Positions 10,918-23,301 of a DNA stretch of 64,000 nucleotides are shown piece by piece. Below the pieces are notes generated by a model. The model saw nothing but the letters and a program-made list of their open reading frames with translations, was not told where the DNA came from and did no database searches. Within the stretch, counting starts at the first letter, position 1, and the number at the start of each line of letters is the position of its first letter. A program made the position numbers and the translations under genes. The stretch covers positions 55,056,078 through 55,120,077 of the forward strand of contig NC_089591.1 of assembly GCF_019320115.1 (NCBI RefSeq). The letters run 5' to 3'. This DNA comes from Miscanthus floridulus (taxonomy: Eukaryota; Streptophyta; Magnoliopsida; Poales; Poaceae).

Positions 10918-12097
10918 GCCGAGCCCTCGTGCCGGCAATCTTGTAATGTGATTTTGCGTTGAGCCATCGAGCTCAGTGGAGCATAGGTGTGGCCCAGTGT
11001 CTCATCGTTTCCTCCTTTTTGCGCAGTAGCTTATGACGACGTCGGCCCCCAGATCCGAGATGTTCGACGGTGTCCATGATGTTGTAGTAGTAGGGCACGT
11101 AGTTCTCGTACTCGGGCGGGCATACCTCCGCCTCCTTGGCGCGGACTAGTTAGAAAATTGTAGAAAATCCATACTAGTTGAACTTGCGGACCGTGTTTAT
11201 CTCGGCTAGCATGTTCTCTACCGAGTGGTAATGGACGTCAAGGAGGAGCTATGATTCTATGAGGGAGAGCGGCAACGGTCGTGGAAGACCGTGTTCCCTT
11301 CCTCATAGAATCAGAGCTCTTCCGTGGCCAAGTACGGTGCCGTCCGGTGGAGAAATGCCCGCCGAGATGATCATGTAAGCAAGGTCAACTAGTACGGAAG
11401 CTTACGTGATCTTAGAAGATGTGTGAGGTCATGAGAGCGTGTGTTTTTTCTCAATTTTGTCGAGCAGGTCACTTAGAATTAATTTTTCCATGAAACGCCC
11501 ACGAGCTCGCCGATGTCGAGCAGGTCACTTAGAATTAATTTTTCCATAAAATGAAATACTTAGAAATCATGCCTTTTATTTTTTAGAATTTATTTTTCCA
11601 TGAAATGAAAAACTTAGAAAATAGTTAGAAAATTGTAGAAAATCCGTACTAGTTGAACTTGCGGACCGTGTTCATCTCGGCTAGCATGTTCTCTGCCGAG
11701 CGGTAACGGACATCAAGGAGGAGCTTTGATTCTATGAGGGAGAGCAGCAATAGTCGTGGAAGACCGTGTTCCCTTCCTCGTAGAATCGGAGCTCTTCCGT
11801 GGCCAAGTACGGTGCCGTCCGGTGAAGAAATGCTCGCCAAGATGATCACATAAGCAAGGTCAACTAGTACGGATGGTTATTTATTTAAACATGTTTTTGA
11901 GCTAGAATTTGATGGATATTTGATAACTTCAGATCTACAAATGTCATCTATAAATGTTACTATCCTCGAGGTGGCACGTCCTGCAGGAGTCCATTTTATA
12001 GATATAGTTTTTATTTTTTATAGATATATCTAGTGGTGTAAAAGCTAGATGGCTGCCCCGAGAGACAACATGGATGAAGAAATGATGGATATTATCA
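10918..12097. repeat. Right copy of the 1.18-kb direct repeat
   Basis: This matches 1-1180 without visible difference, and includes the two diverged 247-bp internal copies (about 11148 and 11626). It ends 49 bases into the first coding exon of the second CACTA gene (ATG 12049). It sits between the GC-rich leader and that exon, so it is intron or leader of the second gene. Confidence 0.9.
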
Positions 12098-13598
12098 ACA
12101 TCGGCACTCAATTTGCCGATGATGACCAGCAGGATGTAGATGACGGGAGTCAATACCTGGCTCTTGAAGATAACCAAGAAAATATTGTGCAAGAAAATAC
12201 TGGCGAGGTATATATATTTATATATATATTTGAATATTATATATATATATATATATTTGAATATCTATCATCTATTATGTGTACACATGATATTTATTTA
12301 TTCTTTTTTATACGTAGCCCTCTGGATCGACGACCATAACGGTGAAAAGCAAAAATATTCGAGGCCCAAAAAAGTCATTGGAGGGGCGCTACATAATATC
12401 GGAATTCAATATCGAGACAGGCGAACCACTTAGTTCACATGCAAGGAATTTCGTGCAGCACTGTGGGTGCCTTGTAAGGGATAGACTTCCGATCAGTGCC
12501 CGTGAATGAAAGCAAAAGATCAACGAGCCTCATGTTAGTTTTGTCTCTGATCTTAATAAGAATTTAATTTGGGATGATATCCTTCAACATTTCATGTTGC
12601 AAGCGAATGATTATGAAGCTATCAACGATGATGAATTGAAGGAACTAGTTCGAAAGTGGGCTATGAAGAAGATGGCCACACAATTTTAGACATGGAAAAA
12701 ATCCCTATACACAAAATACGTCAAGAAGAACCTAATGCCCAATTTCAATACTAGTGACCCGCTCGTGAAGTTGAGGCCCTACTGGAATGATTTTGTATAG
12801 TACAATACATCAGAAGAGGGTGAGGAATGGGTGAGACGGAACCAAGAGAATGCCCGATAGAAGGTATACCATCATGGCATGGGATCAGGTGGCTACGCGA
12901 CTGCCATTCCCAAGTGGGAAAAATGAAAGTGGACATTCTTGCCAAGGGTATCACACCAGAATCACTCAATTGGCCCAAACACGCGAAGAATTGGTTTTTT
13001 GCTCATGGGGGAAGACTGGACCTAGAGACCGGGAAGCCGGTTCATGGCCCAAAACTCGAAAGAGCAACACAAAGATTTTCTTATGCTCTACAAGCTAAAG
13101 CTATTAGTGCGTTTAGGCCCAATAGAGAGAAGGATGAACTGACGTATGCCATTGGGACTGCTAAACACAGTGGCCGAACAAGAGGTTTAGGACGGAACAT
13201 TTCTTGGGAGCATGGTTTCCCTAATGACAGAGATACCTACAGAAGCCGACAGAGAAGGAAGGATGAGGATGTAGTGCGGATCAGTAGGTTGGAGGAATAT
13301 GTTCGTGAGTCACGGGAGGCGTTGCTTCAAGCACAGGAGCGCGAAAAAGACATGCAAGCTAGAATGCAGGACAAAATCATAAAGCAAGTGCAAATAGCAA
13401 TGAGTGCCCAAAGGCAGGCATCAGATCCAAGAATCAACATTAATATTAGCCTCCCTAATCAGTTGAAAAGCAGCTGAGCTTCCACGGAGTTGCCAAATCA
13501 AGTTGATGCAATGTTGCATTTCCCCATGGATGACATCACTACACCGTTTACATCATGTGAGCTACATATTCCAAAAGAGAATGCCACAATTATGGTGG
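12049..13598 (+). pseudogene. Second CACTA-1 gene, 5' part: Transposase_24 (Ptta/En-Spm) domain
   Basis: Exon 1 (12049-12207, 53 codons, acidic) is joined by a GT-AG intron (12208-12317, AT-rich) to a long exon. That exon shows the Transposase_24 core: GHGG-like FAHGGRLDLETGKPVHGP, a basic REKDELTYAIGT segment, and RTRGLGRNISWEHGF, followed by a coiled-coil-like Gln/Glu/Arg stretch (about 13290-13420). Stops lie at 12507 (TGA), 12687, 12798 and 12858 (TAG). A one-base shift occurs near 12915-12930, and another stop (TGA) at 13475. Proteins of this class accompany TNP2 in plant CACTA elements. The frame continues across a solo LTR into 15964. Confidence 0.8.
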
Positions 13599-15958
13599 TG
13601 AAAGGTCCTTGTTTGGTTTTGGTAATTGAGTGACAACTTAGGTAGACTAATTGTGTTTATGTGAGATACACAGGTGATTAGTCCATAGGTATATGTGTGT
13701 GAGCAACATATGTCATGAAGGTGAAAATGGTTTGGAAATGTTGCAAAGCTCACACATGTGATGATGAAGGAGCTTAAATGCACATGAGACATGACATTGA
13801 GTCATGTGATCAAGGTGGAGAAGATCAAGACAAGACTTGGCTTGATGGACCGGTTGTAAGCGTGAAGGGCAAGTCGAAGGCTTTGGAGTGATGGACCATG
13901 TGGCGGTGAAGCTTGAGCAAGACTTGGCGCCGATGGACGATGGCAACGGTGAAGAGCAAGTAAAGTCAAGATCGATGAACCAATATGATCACGTGATGAT
14001 ATGAAGTGGATCATATCATTGTTGATCGTGTTGGTGCATGTGTTGCATCGACATTGGAGGAGATGGAATGGAATGCGCAAGGCAAAGGTATAACCTAGGG
14101 CATTTCATTTCATCGGTCATAGGTGTGTAGAGAAGTTTATGACCAGGTTTAGGATAGATGGCCGTACTATCAAGAGGAGCAAACTTGTTTGCATATCGGT
14201 CATCTAGTGCCACTCGAGTGATCTAATTTTGCATCGTTGCTAGGATCGAGTGGCGTGGCTAACATCCTTTGGGAAATGATTATGAAAAGCTAACACACAT
14301 ACACATGGTGGTGTACACTTGGTGGTGTTGGCACATTTACAAAGGAGGTGGTGTTTGTAGCTTGGCGGGATTCGGCGCTTTCGAGAAAATGGAATGCCTA
14401 TTTTCTATTGCGCCGGATGCAAATTCTTATGGTTGGCACATTGGAGCAAGGGTGAAGAAGTTAGAAGTGAAAACGAGTTGATCACGAAGACGTTGGCGTC
14501 GGTCAACTGACCGGACGCTGGGTCTGAAAGCACCAGACGCTGGCAGGGTGCGTCCAGTCAGGCTGACGTACGGTGATGCATAAGCTAGAGTGTGACCGAA
14601 CGCTGGGCTGTGTCCGATCACATGCGACCGGACACGTCCGGTCGAAGAAATACGCCTCGGGTACCTTACTGGAAACGACCAGACGCTGGGGTCCAGCGTT
14701 CGGTCAGTTGAAGCTGCTGCGTTCGGTCAGGTCAAGTGACCGTTGGAATCGGGACACGTGGCCGTCTGTGGGCGACCGGACGCTGAGGTCCAGCGTCTGG
14801 TCAACACGACCAGAGCGTCCGGTCGACCCGATTTTTGCCCAGTGAAGGGGTAACGGCTAGTTTAGCCCTTGGGGCTATAAATAGAAATGACCTTCAGTCA
14901 TGGCTGGTGCTGAGCACCTAAGGGGACTTAGTGTCCATGCTTGTGAGTGCTTGGGAGCCCTCCATCACACATATACTTGATAGTGATTATTCGATTATGT
15001 GAGTGAGCGATTCTAGTGCGATTGCATCATGAGGTTGCATCGAGTGGCACTAGGTGATAGAGTTGCAAGCCGGTGGTGCTTGTTACTCTTGGAGGTTGCC
15101 ACCTCCTAGACAGCTTGGTGGTGGTCTCCATCGAAGCGTGCAAGAAGCTTGTGCGGCGCTCCAGAGAAGAGCTTGTGAGGGGCATTGTGCTCGCCCCGCG
15201 GGAGCCGCGAAGAGCAACTCTAGTAAAGCGTGTCATTGAGCTACCCTCACTCAAGGGGTAGGTTCTTGCGGTGCTCGACGTGCGGGCTGAGCGGGTGATG
15301 CTAATTAGCCGCCGAACCACCAAGTGAGCGGTCGACACAACGGGGACTAGCGTGTTGGCAAACATGTGAACCTCGGGAGAAAAATCATCGTGTCAACCTT
15401 GTTCTTCCCATTGGTTTGCATCCCCATTACACAAGCTTGCAATTACTTTTATATATATTAAGCTTGTGTAGTTGCTCTTGTAATTAGATAGCTTGTGTAG
15501 CTTGCTAATTACCTTCTTGCTTGTGTAGTATAGAAGTAGCTCCCTTGCGTGGCTAATTTGGTTTTAGTAACCTTGTTAGTCACATTGCTTAGTTTGTGTA
15601 GCTAAGTATTTGCGCTCTCTAATTAGGCATTGGTTGCCTTGTTATTTAGCATTGCTAGTGAGCTTTGTTAGCTTTGTGCTTTTACTTACTAGCATGTGTA
15701 GGAGCTCTCTTGTTGCTTAAAATACTAGTGGCATAGGTTTGTGTAACCTTGCTTCTAGAATTGTTTAGGAGAGCTCTAACTAGCCCGACATCTTTGTTGC
15801 ATAATTGTTATCTTTGCAAGGTGCTAGTGAACATATATAGTGGGGTATAGTCTTGGCTAGACCAATAGTTTTAATTCCGCATTTGTATCGGTTAGCCGAC
15901 GCGATTAAGTTTTAGAAAAGACTATTCACCCCCCTCTAGTCGCCATCTCGACCTTACA
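13599..15958. mobile_element. Solo LTR, 2360 bp, with 5-bp target duplication
   Basis: It starts TGAAAGGTCCTTG and ends CTCGACCTTACA, flanked on both sides by GGTGG (13594-13598 and 15959-15963). The interrupted CACTA reading frame resumes on the far side, which confirms the borders. Inside are a GC-rich part with repeated TCCGGTC and CCGGACGC words (about 14500-14830), a TATA-like GGCTATAAATAG near 14875, and a 3' part rich in GCTTGTGTAG-like words. No internal region is present, so this is what remains after LTR-LTR recombination. Open frames inside are not recognised as genes. Confidence 0.9.
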
Positions 15959-15963
15959 GGTGG

Positions 15964-16895
15964 CTCTCGGTGTTTTTTCTCCTCTAGATCCTACCAAGAG
16001 ACCAAGAATCCATGGGGTAATAATACCACCTGGATATGTTAGCATCTTAGTGGATAGAGTTAACAAAGGTTTTAGTGATCTGGCTCATGACATTTCAGGA
16101 GGTGATGAGGAGAAGACTCTAGGAGAAGCCGAGAAGACATTCATACTATGGCGCAAGCGCTACATCATTATTCCCGGGGTCTCTAGTCCACCGCCGCTTC
16201 CTCAACTGCTAGACAATATGTGCGGACAAAAGTGAACGAAATAATTTTTTCACTAATTTTCTATTGACATGCATGATTAATAATAACAATATTTCTTATA
16301 CCTAATTATTCTTTTTTATACTCACACAGCAGGGCCTCTGCCAACCTAAGTCCAATTATTCAATCTCCAGATTATCATAGTGCTCCAGGCAATGATTATG
16401 CAACACCGCCACCGCCGCCACCTCCAAAAAGATCTCCAACGCCTCCAAGGAGGTCTCCACCGCCGCCACCTCCAAGGAGGTCTCCAACGCCTCCAAGGAG
16501 GTCTCCAATGGCTGCCCTGCCTCCCTTGATGATCAAGAAGCAGCCAGCTCCTAAGAGGTCCACCCTGCAAACGAAGCCGTTGGCCCACCAGCCGGCAAAG
16601 AAGAAAGCCTCCTCTAATCCAATTATTCCCCAAAAATTGTCTTACGAGAAAAGTGAAAAGGAATTAAAGGATGCGGTACAAAAAGATGTGAAAAGTTTCT
16701 TCAAAAAAGTAAGAAAGCAATGAGAAGCGAGGGAGAACCTGAAGAAACCGTACTTCTACCTAGCTCCAGATCTTCTAAGAAAGAAGGTGGACTAGAAAAA
16801 GCGGGAATCTCAAAAGACCCGGCTAAAATCGGACTACGACCGCTCTCTCACCAAGTCATTTGAGGCGGCGCAGAAAAAGACTAGAGCAGGGAAAG
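15964..16895 (+). pseudogene. Second CACTA-1 gene, middle part: conserved exon plus proline-rich linker
   Basis: 15964-16232 continues the frame after the solo LTR (PRIHGVIIPPGYVSILVDRV, then EKTFILWRKRYIIIPGVSSP). An intron follows (about 16233-16330). The next exon holds a Pro/Arg linker made of PPPPP and RRSPTPP units (about 16405-16515), then a Lys-rich tail. Stops lie near 16721 and 16792. At 16895 the sequence is broken by the LTR retrotransposon and resumes at 21854. Such linkers join the transposase-like and protease-like parts in other grass CACTA second genes (family knowledge). Confidence 0.7.
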
Positions 16896-18088
16896 TGATG
16901 AGGACATGGCACCTTCGGATACAAACAATGATTATAAGGTGCGTTCGTTCCTACATTTGCATAGTGGCTTTGGTTATAATTCACTTGGTTCCACATATAC
17001 ATGTCACTATTTGATTGTAGGTTCAAATGTGTTTCATAATGGAAGTTCATCAACGTTGAACTTTCGGTTCGTCGGTAGCCCGACAGTGCCTCATTGGGAA
17101 GGCCATAACTCATCCATACGGAGTGCGATCGAGGTCAATGAGCACTTGATGGAAAGCTTGTTTGATAAGATTTCAAATAGATCTAGTTCCATCTCAATAT
17201 CACATTGGCAAGACCTCCAAATCACCAATATATTCTGTCATTATTTCTAGCGGGAGCTACACTGTCGTCATGGGCTTGTTAGACATCCTTGGGACCCAGA
17301 CCTAAGTTGGAGCACGCCCCAAGAAGATGGAGAATGCCTAAGAGATGGCCTTGGACGTTCTCCTACTTGGCCACCACCTTAGGATGCCAGCAAGGACGTC
17401 CAAGCCAAGCCAGAGGCCCAGTCCAATTCGAGTTCGAGTCTGCCTCGGCCGTCAGGAACAGTCTACAATAAAACAGACGTCCAGGACGCATTCGAACTCC
17501 GTTTTTGATGATCCATATATGGATGGAAAGATAATTTCATAAGAAAACCAATGGAAGTGGTCCCACATCAAAATTCCATCAGAATCAATGTAAATAGTCG
17601 AAACAAGTTGACGTCCAGAATCTATCACGGTGCTGCATCGTCGTCTTTTGGGCCGTTGGGCCTTGTAACGTGTTGGGACACCTTTAGGACGTGAAGAGGG
17701 ATCCTTGGACGTCCCTTAGGCTATATAATCAGTAGCCACCGCCTACTTTAGATTTTGGGTTTTGTTTTAGATTAATCTGTCATTGAACAGTCGCCGTTAT
17801 CGGTTTGTAAGACCCCAACTTCGAGTGCTTAATCATTCATCTGCAATTGTCACTTTAATTGAGTTGCTTTTTATCTTGTTCTTGCTTGTGTTCTTCGATT
17901 CGCAGCAGGGATTAGCCTTCTTAGTGAGGTCAACCAGATTGTGCCACGGTTAATAACCAGAGGAGACATGGTGCTAAGGTTGCAGGGTTTGGGTCTTTGT
18001 GATCTGAAGCCGGATCGGTGTGTCGCTCTCCGAACAAATCATTGTTTATCTTGAACCTGACGGAAGATCGGGACCCTCGTCTTCATTA
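16896..18088 (+). repeat. Left LTR of the non-autonomous retrotransposon
   Basis: 1193 bp, the same length as the right LTR, with scattered substitutions and no indel obvious by eye. A TATA-like CTATATAATC lies near 17731. The 107-115 codon open frame in its 5' part is shared by both LTRs and is probably non-coding. Confidence 0.9.
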
Positions 18089-19186
18089 AGTGGTAATCAG
18101 AGCTTTAGGTATACCGTCAAGTTCGCATCTTACCCTTAGTTCGAGTGTTTTTGCTTTTATCCCATAGTCCAATGCCATATTTATTTTCTATCCTATAACC
18201 ATCCGCGCCATAGCCTTTGCATGATTCAGTTTCAGAGTCCGCTTTGTTGAGTTTGTGTCCTAGGTCAAAGTCTTGTTGCTGGTTTAGATTGTGTTCTTTT
18301 CTAGTTTGTGTTGATACCTCCACCCGCCGCTATTCCGTATCATCATCGGTTTGCATCTTGTGTTCACTAAATCTCTGATTCGAGCAGCTTCCTTAAAACA
18401 GTCATAACTTTTGCATCCGAACTCAAAACGGAAAAAATTTTATATCTACGGAGAACGGCAGAAAATTTTAGATCTATTTCATCCCAGTGTCGCTGGGTTC
18501 GCAAAAATTAGATTTGCGAAATTCGATTAGAAAAATTGAGTTTCTGGGCCCACAAGTTTTGATATGTTTTTTAGAGCACAGTCCTAATTTTCTATAGGCC
18601 ACATCTTTTATTCAATTGAGCTCAAATTTTTTGTGGTTTATTCTTGTGTGCTCCTTGCTGAGAAAAAAATATCAAAAGAGCAAAAGCAAGAAAAAAAGAT
18701 TGGATAAAAAATAAAAGAAAAAAAAAGTAAAAGAGAATAGAAGATATAAAAAAGGAGCACATAAGGAACACTCAATAGCTCTATTGTTTGTGGTATCTTT
18801 TGCCTTGTTCATATCCATTGCTACCTTTAATACTTATTTCCTTTCATCCTTGTTTCCTCTCTTGTTTATCACAACTGGTGATAGAAACACGTATAGGCCA
18901 GCAACTAGGACAAGTGCTCTGGACATTTATTTAATATTGCTGTCTGTCACTGACTTGTGTGCCACATATATATATTTGTTCTTTTTCGTGCCTCCCAAGC
19001 TTCACATATACTTCAGATCGGTACAGAAAAAGACCATTGCAATCTTAGTGTCACACCCTCACAAGTATCACGAACCAGCCACCGGTTGTACCGTCCACTG
19101 GTAAGAACCTTGTAAGAACTTGGTAAGACATGTGAGAGTGTGATTCCACTGGCCAATAAAAATAGTTGATAGGGCATTTATTTTGA

Positions 19187-20655
19187 TTGCTGACAATGCC
19201 AAACAACGAGTTTCTTTTTAAGTGTGAAATGCAGGACATTATGGACCGACTGACTACAAGGATGGATGAAATAATTGCAAAAGCGGTCACTAGAGCATGC
19301 ACACAACCTTCCTCCTCCGCTGCTACAACAACGTCATCACCGTCACCTCCCGCATGTACTACAGAGTTTGCACAGTGCGTGCTTAGTTCTCAAATGGAGA
19401 AGGCAGAGCAAAACCAGTTCAACAACTTGTTCCAAACATACTTTGTTGTGAAGGAACGACGTTGTCGTGTTATGATTGATGGTGAGACTTGCAACAACCT
19501 TGCAAGCTTAGAGATGGTTGAGAAGCTTGGTCTGACCACACAGCCACATCCACATCCATATTACATGCAATGGGTAAATTCTTAGGATAAGAAAAAGGTA
19601 ACTGAAATTGCTCGTATTGAGTTTTCAATTGGTCTTTATAAGGACAGCGTAGAATTTGACATAGTACCTATGCAAGCATGTCAATTATTGCTAGGCAAGC
19701 CATGGATATCTGAAAATAATGTTTTGCACAACACAACTACTAATAAATATTTGCTCAGATATAATGGTAGAAAAATTACTTTTATACCTATGACTGCTAC
19801 TAAAATTTTAAGAGAAGATCTCATGAGAGCAGAGAGAAGAAAAAATGAGCCTTTTAGAAAAGAATGGGCTATTTCAGATGTTACAATACCGTCATCTAAA
19901 TCTGAATTTTTACAAAATGGAGATAGTGCTTTGCCTCTTGTTGGAACTAATATTTTGCAGCATGTATCCCAAAAAGAGGACAAGGTGACTGAGAAAGAAC
20001 AGGTAAATGTATCAGGTAAGAGCTCTCTTGATGTGCTGATTTTTTCCACCAATGATGCTAATAATTCTATACTAAAATCTTCTATTGATTTACCTTTGAC
20101 ACATGGTGAATGTTCTATTGATCTTTGTGATAGAGAAGAGTTGTGTGATAGTGATATGATTATTAATGTGCCGCAACCAGTGAATGAGAATGATTCTTTT
20201 GTTTTGGAACCAAATACTTGTGCTAAAAATAAACAATTGCTTCCAATTGCCACTGAACAAGATGAACTAAAATTGTTGTCTTCTCTAAATACTTTGGGGT
20301 ATATTGAGTTTGAGACACTATGTGCTCTGAGTAGTTTGGAGGAGAAATTTAATTGTGCAGGATTTCCATGGTCATCTAGATGTACATGTTACTTTATTGG
20401 CAAATATAATTGTAAAGGAGAGTATATGGTGCATTGTGTCTATATTTGTTCAACTCTGAAATCTCCTTTCATTGTGCAAAAATATGATCAACTAGAGGGC
20501 ACCAATAGCGATAATGTTGTCATGTTAAAATCCCCAAGTTTTGTAATGAGGCAACAGGTTAAATTTCAAGAAGGGGAGCAATGTTGGCTACTACCGACAA
20601 CTTGTCCACCAGCTAAGCTCAAACCAAGGACGGTTTGTTGTCAAGAAGGGGAGGA
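19187..20655 (+). pseudogene. Orphan retropepsin-like region of the retrotransposon
   Basis: Two stretches in nearly continuous phase (19187-19585, then 19670 onward) resemble the gag-end/protease of Ty3 polyproteins. Visible are TEFAQCVLSSQMEKAEQNQ, a degenerate catalytic motif MIDGETCNNLAS (family form Ile-Asp-Gly-Gly), and LLLGKPW in place of the usual LLLGRPW. A stop (TAG, at about 19583) separates the parts. The downstream 300 codons are Asn/Ser-rich and unlike any pol domain. No RT signature (YxDD) occurs. It is a relic of a polyprotein whose pol was replaced by unrelated sequence. Function is unlikely. Confidence 0.6.
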
Positions 20656-21848
20656 TGATAAGGACATGGCACCTTCGGATACGAACAATGATTATAAGGT
20701 GCGCTTGTTCCTACATTTGTATAGTGGCTTTGGTTATAATTCACTTGGTTCCACATGTACATGTCACTATTTGATTGTAGGTTCAAATGTGTTTCATAAT
20801 GGAAGTTCATCAAAGTTGAACTTTCGGTTCATCGGCAACCCGACAGTGCCTTATTGGGAAGGCCATAACTCATCCATACGGAGTGCGATCGAGGTCAATG
20901 AGCACTTGATGGAAAGCTTGTTTAATAAGCTTTCAAATAGATCTAGTTCCATCTCAATATCACATCGGCAAGGCCTCCAAATCACCAATATATTCTGTCG
21001 CTATTTCTAGCGGGAGCTATATTGTCATCATGGGCTTGTTAGACATCCTTAGGACCCAGGCCTAAGTTGGAGCACGCCCCAAGAAGATGGAGAATGCCTA
21101 AGAGATGGCCTTGGACGTCATCCTACTTGGCCACCACCTTAGGAGGCTAGCAAGGACGTCCAAGCTAAGCCAGAGGCCCAGTCCAATCCGAGTTCGAGTC
21201 TGCCTCGGCTGTCAGGATAAGTCTACAATAAAATGGACGCCCAGGACGCATCCGAACTCCGTTTTTGATGATCCATATATGGATGGAAAGATAATTTCAT
21301 AAGAAAACCAATGAAAGTGGTTCCACATCAAAATTCCATCAAAATCAATAGGAATAGTCAAAACAAGTTGACATCCAGGATCTGTCACGGCGCTGCGTCG
21401 TCGTCTTTTGGGCCGATGGGCCTTGTAACGTGTTGGGACACCTTTAGGACGTGAAGAGGGATCCTTGGATGTCCCTTAGGCTATATAATCAGTAGCCACC
21501 ACCTACTTTAAGTTTTGGGTTTTGTTTTAGATCAATCTGTCATTGAACAGTCGTCGTTATCGGTTTGCAAGACCCCAACTTCAAGTGCTTAATCATTCAT
21601 CTGCAATTGTCACTTTAATTGAGTTGCTTTTTATCTTGTTCTTGCTTGTGTTCTTGGATTCACAGCAGGGATTAGCCTTCTTGGCGAGGTCAACCGGATT
21701 GTGACACGGTTGATAACCAGAGGAGACGTGGTGCTAAGGTTGCAGGGTTCGGGTCTTTGTGATCTAAAACCGAATCGGTGTGTTGCTCTTCGATCAAATC
21801 GTTGTTTATCTTGAACCTGACACAAGATCGGGACCCTTGTCCCCATTA
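20656..21848 (+). repeat. Right LTR of the non-autonomous retrotransposon
   Basis: 1193 bp, preceded directly by the polypurine tract AAGAAGGGGAGGA and followed by the target duplication GAAAG. It pairs with 16896-18088. Confidence 0.9.
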
Positions 21849-21853
21849 GAAAG

Positions 21854-23230
21854 GTGTTGCACAACTCGGACAACAATCACAACAATCAGTCCCCTCTCTT
21901 GTCATTCGTAATGAATATGGTTCAAACTTAAACTTACCGGACGTCGATTTTGAGGACCTGGTTTGGTTTTACGAGGATACTGGTTTGGACCTTGCCCAAG
22001 TGCTCGCTGAAGGACCATCTGCCCCGAAAGTGAATCCTTAGAAGAAATTTGAACATGAAAAGAGTCTATACAACCCTGAGGCCTTAGGTGAACTAGGTAT
22101 GCAAATGTACCTGCTAAACAAGTGGTACATGACGGCGTGTGAACGGGGAGAGAACTTTGTTTCTGTTAGAATTAGAAAGCAACATTACTTCCGTGGCGAT
22201 GACGTTATATATGTCGAGTCTTTAGAATTACACCAACTATGTCATCTGGACTCTCTCGACAAAAGTCTCATTAGCTGCTATTGTCTGTAAGTGTGATTAT
22301 TTTCTACTATTAAAGTGTGTATATATAAAGCTACATGTATATATATATAAATTATATATCCTCACACTATATTTTTATATATACAGATATGAGATGACAG
22401 AACTCAGAAAGAGAAAGGATAATGATGTTGGTTTCGTTGATCCAAATGTCGTATTCAAACACCCTGATCCCCCGCCTCAATGGAAAGTTGAACTCGAGAA
22501 AAATCTCATGAGGTTCTTAGTGAACCAACAAAATAAGGACATACTCTTCCTCTATAACTTCAAGTGAGTGTTAAATAATTAATGTCGATCATATGGACAT
22601 TTGTTCAATTATTTGCTTACTAGTTAAGCTATCTCCCATATATATATGTTGACTCTAGTTAATATCGATCATATTTGTGTATAAAAACATATGCAATAAT
22701 CACTGGATATTAATGGTCATCGATATGGCCAATAGTCGGTTGAGCATCTTAGACTCGTTAAGAAAAGAACAAACAAAGTACCAAGATATGATAGATATTA
22801 TCCAAGGGTAATTTGGTCTCTCTAGTAACTATATATACCCCGATCTCTTAACTGCAACAATTATTAAAGGCCAAATTAATTTTTTATTTTATTGGGCGTA
22901 GTGTTTGGAAAAATTTTATTGAGGAACACCACATGAAACATTGCAAAGCGCCACTGAATGTAATCGCACACAAAGTAAGTACTAGCTACATTTATATATA
23001 TATAATTCAATTAACACCATGCATGCTTTCAATTCACCGGATCTTTTTTCTCGTAAAAGTGGGTTCTGAGGCAAGAACAGGGGAACAACTACTGCGGATA
23101 CTATGTTTGCGAGTTCATCATGGCGTACTAAAAAAGAACTCCTGAAGAGAACCTCAAAGTACGTTATATAAATACATTCATATATTCATAATTTCTTTTA
23201 TTGCTCATATATATAAGTAATCACGTGACC

Positions 23231-23301
<71 letters not shown>

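Larger units (their letters stand above)
16896..21848 (+). mobile_element. Non-autonomous LTR retrotransposon, 4.95 kb, complete
   Basis: Two 1193-bp LTRs (16896-18088 and 20656-21848) start TGATGAGGACATGG/TGATAAGGACATGG and both end CATTA. The target duplication GAAAG is perfect (16891-16895 and 21849-21853). A primer-binding site of the initiator-Met class, with one extra base (TGGTAATCAGAGC), follows the left LTR. A polypurine tract (AAGAAGGGGAGGA) precedes the right LTR. The 2.57-kb interior has only a protease-like region and no reverse transcriptase, RNase H or integrase, so it must rely on a partner for movement. It lies within the second CACTA-1 gene. Confidence 0.92.

Noticed and set aside
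14500..14850. Array of TCCGGTC/CCGGACGC words as a protein-binding array
   Set aside because: Lies inside the solo LTR and looks like ordinary GC-rich LTR repeats; no gene or TATA arrangement tied to it beyond the LTR's own promoter.
23231..23299. Possible CRISPR-like or regulatory repeat
   Set aside because: Plain dinucleotide microsatellite without spacers.
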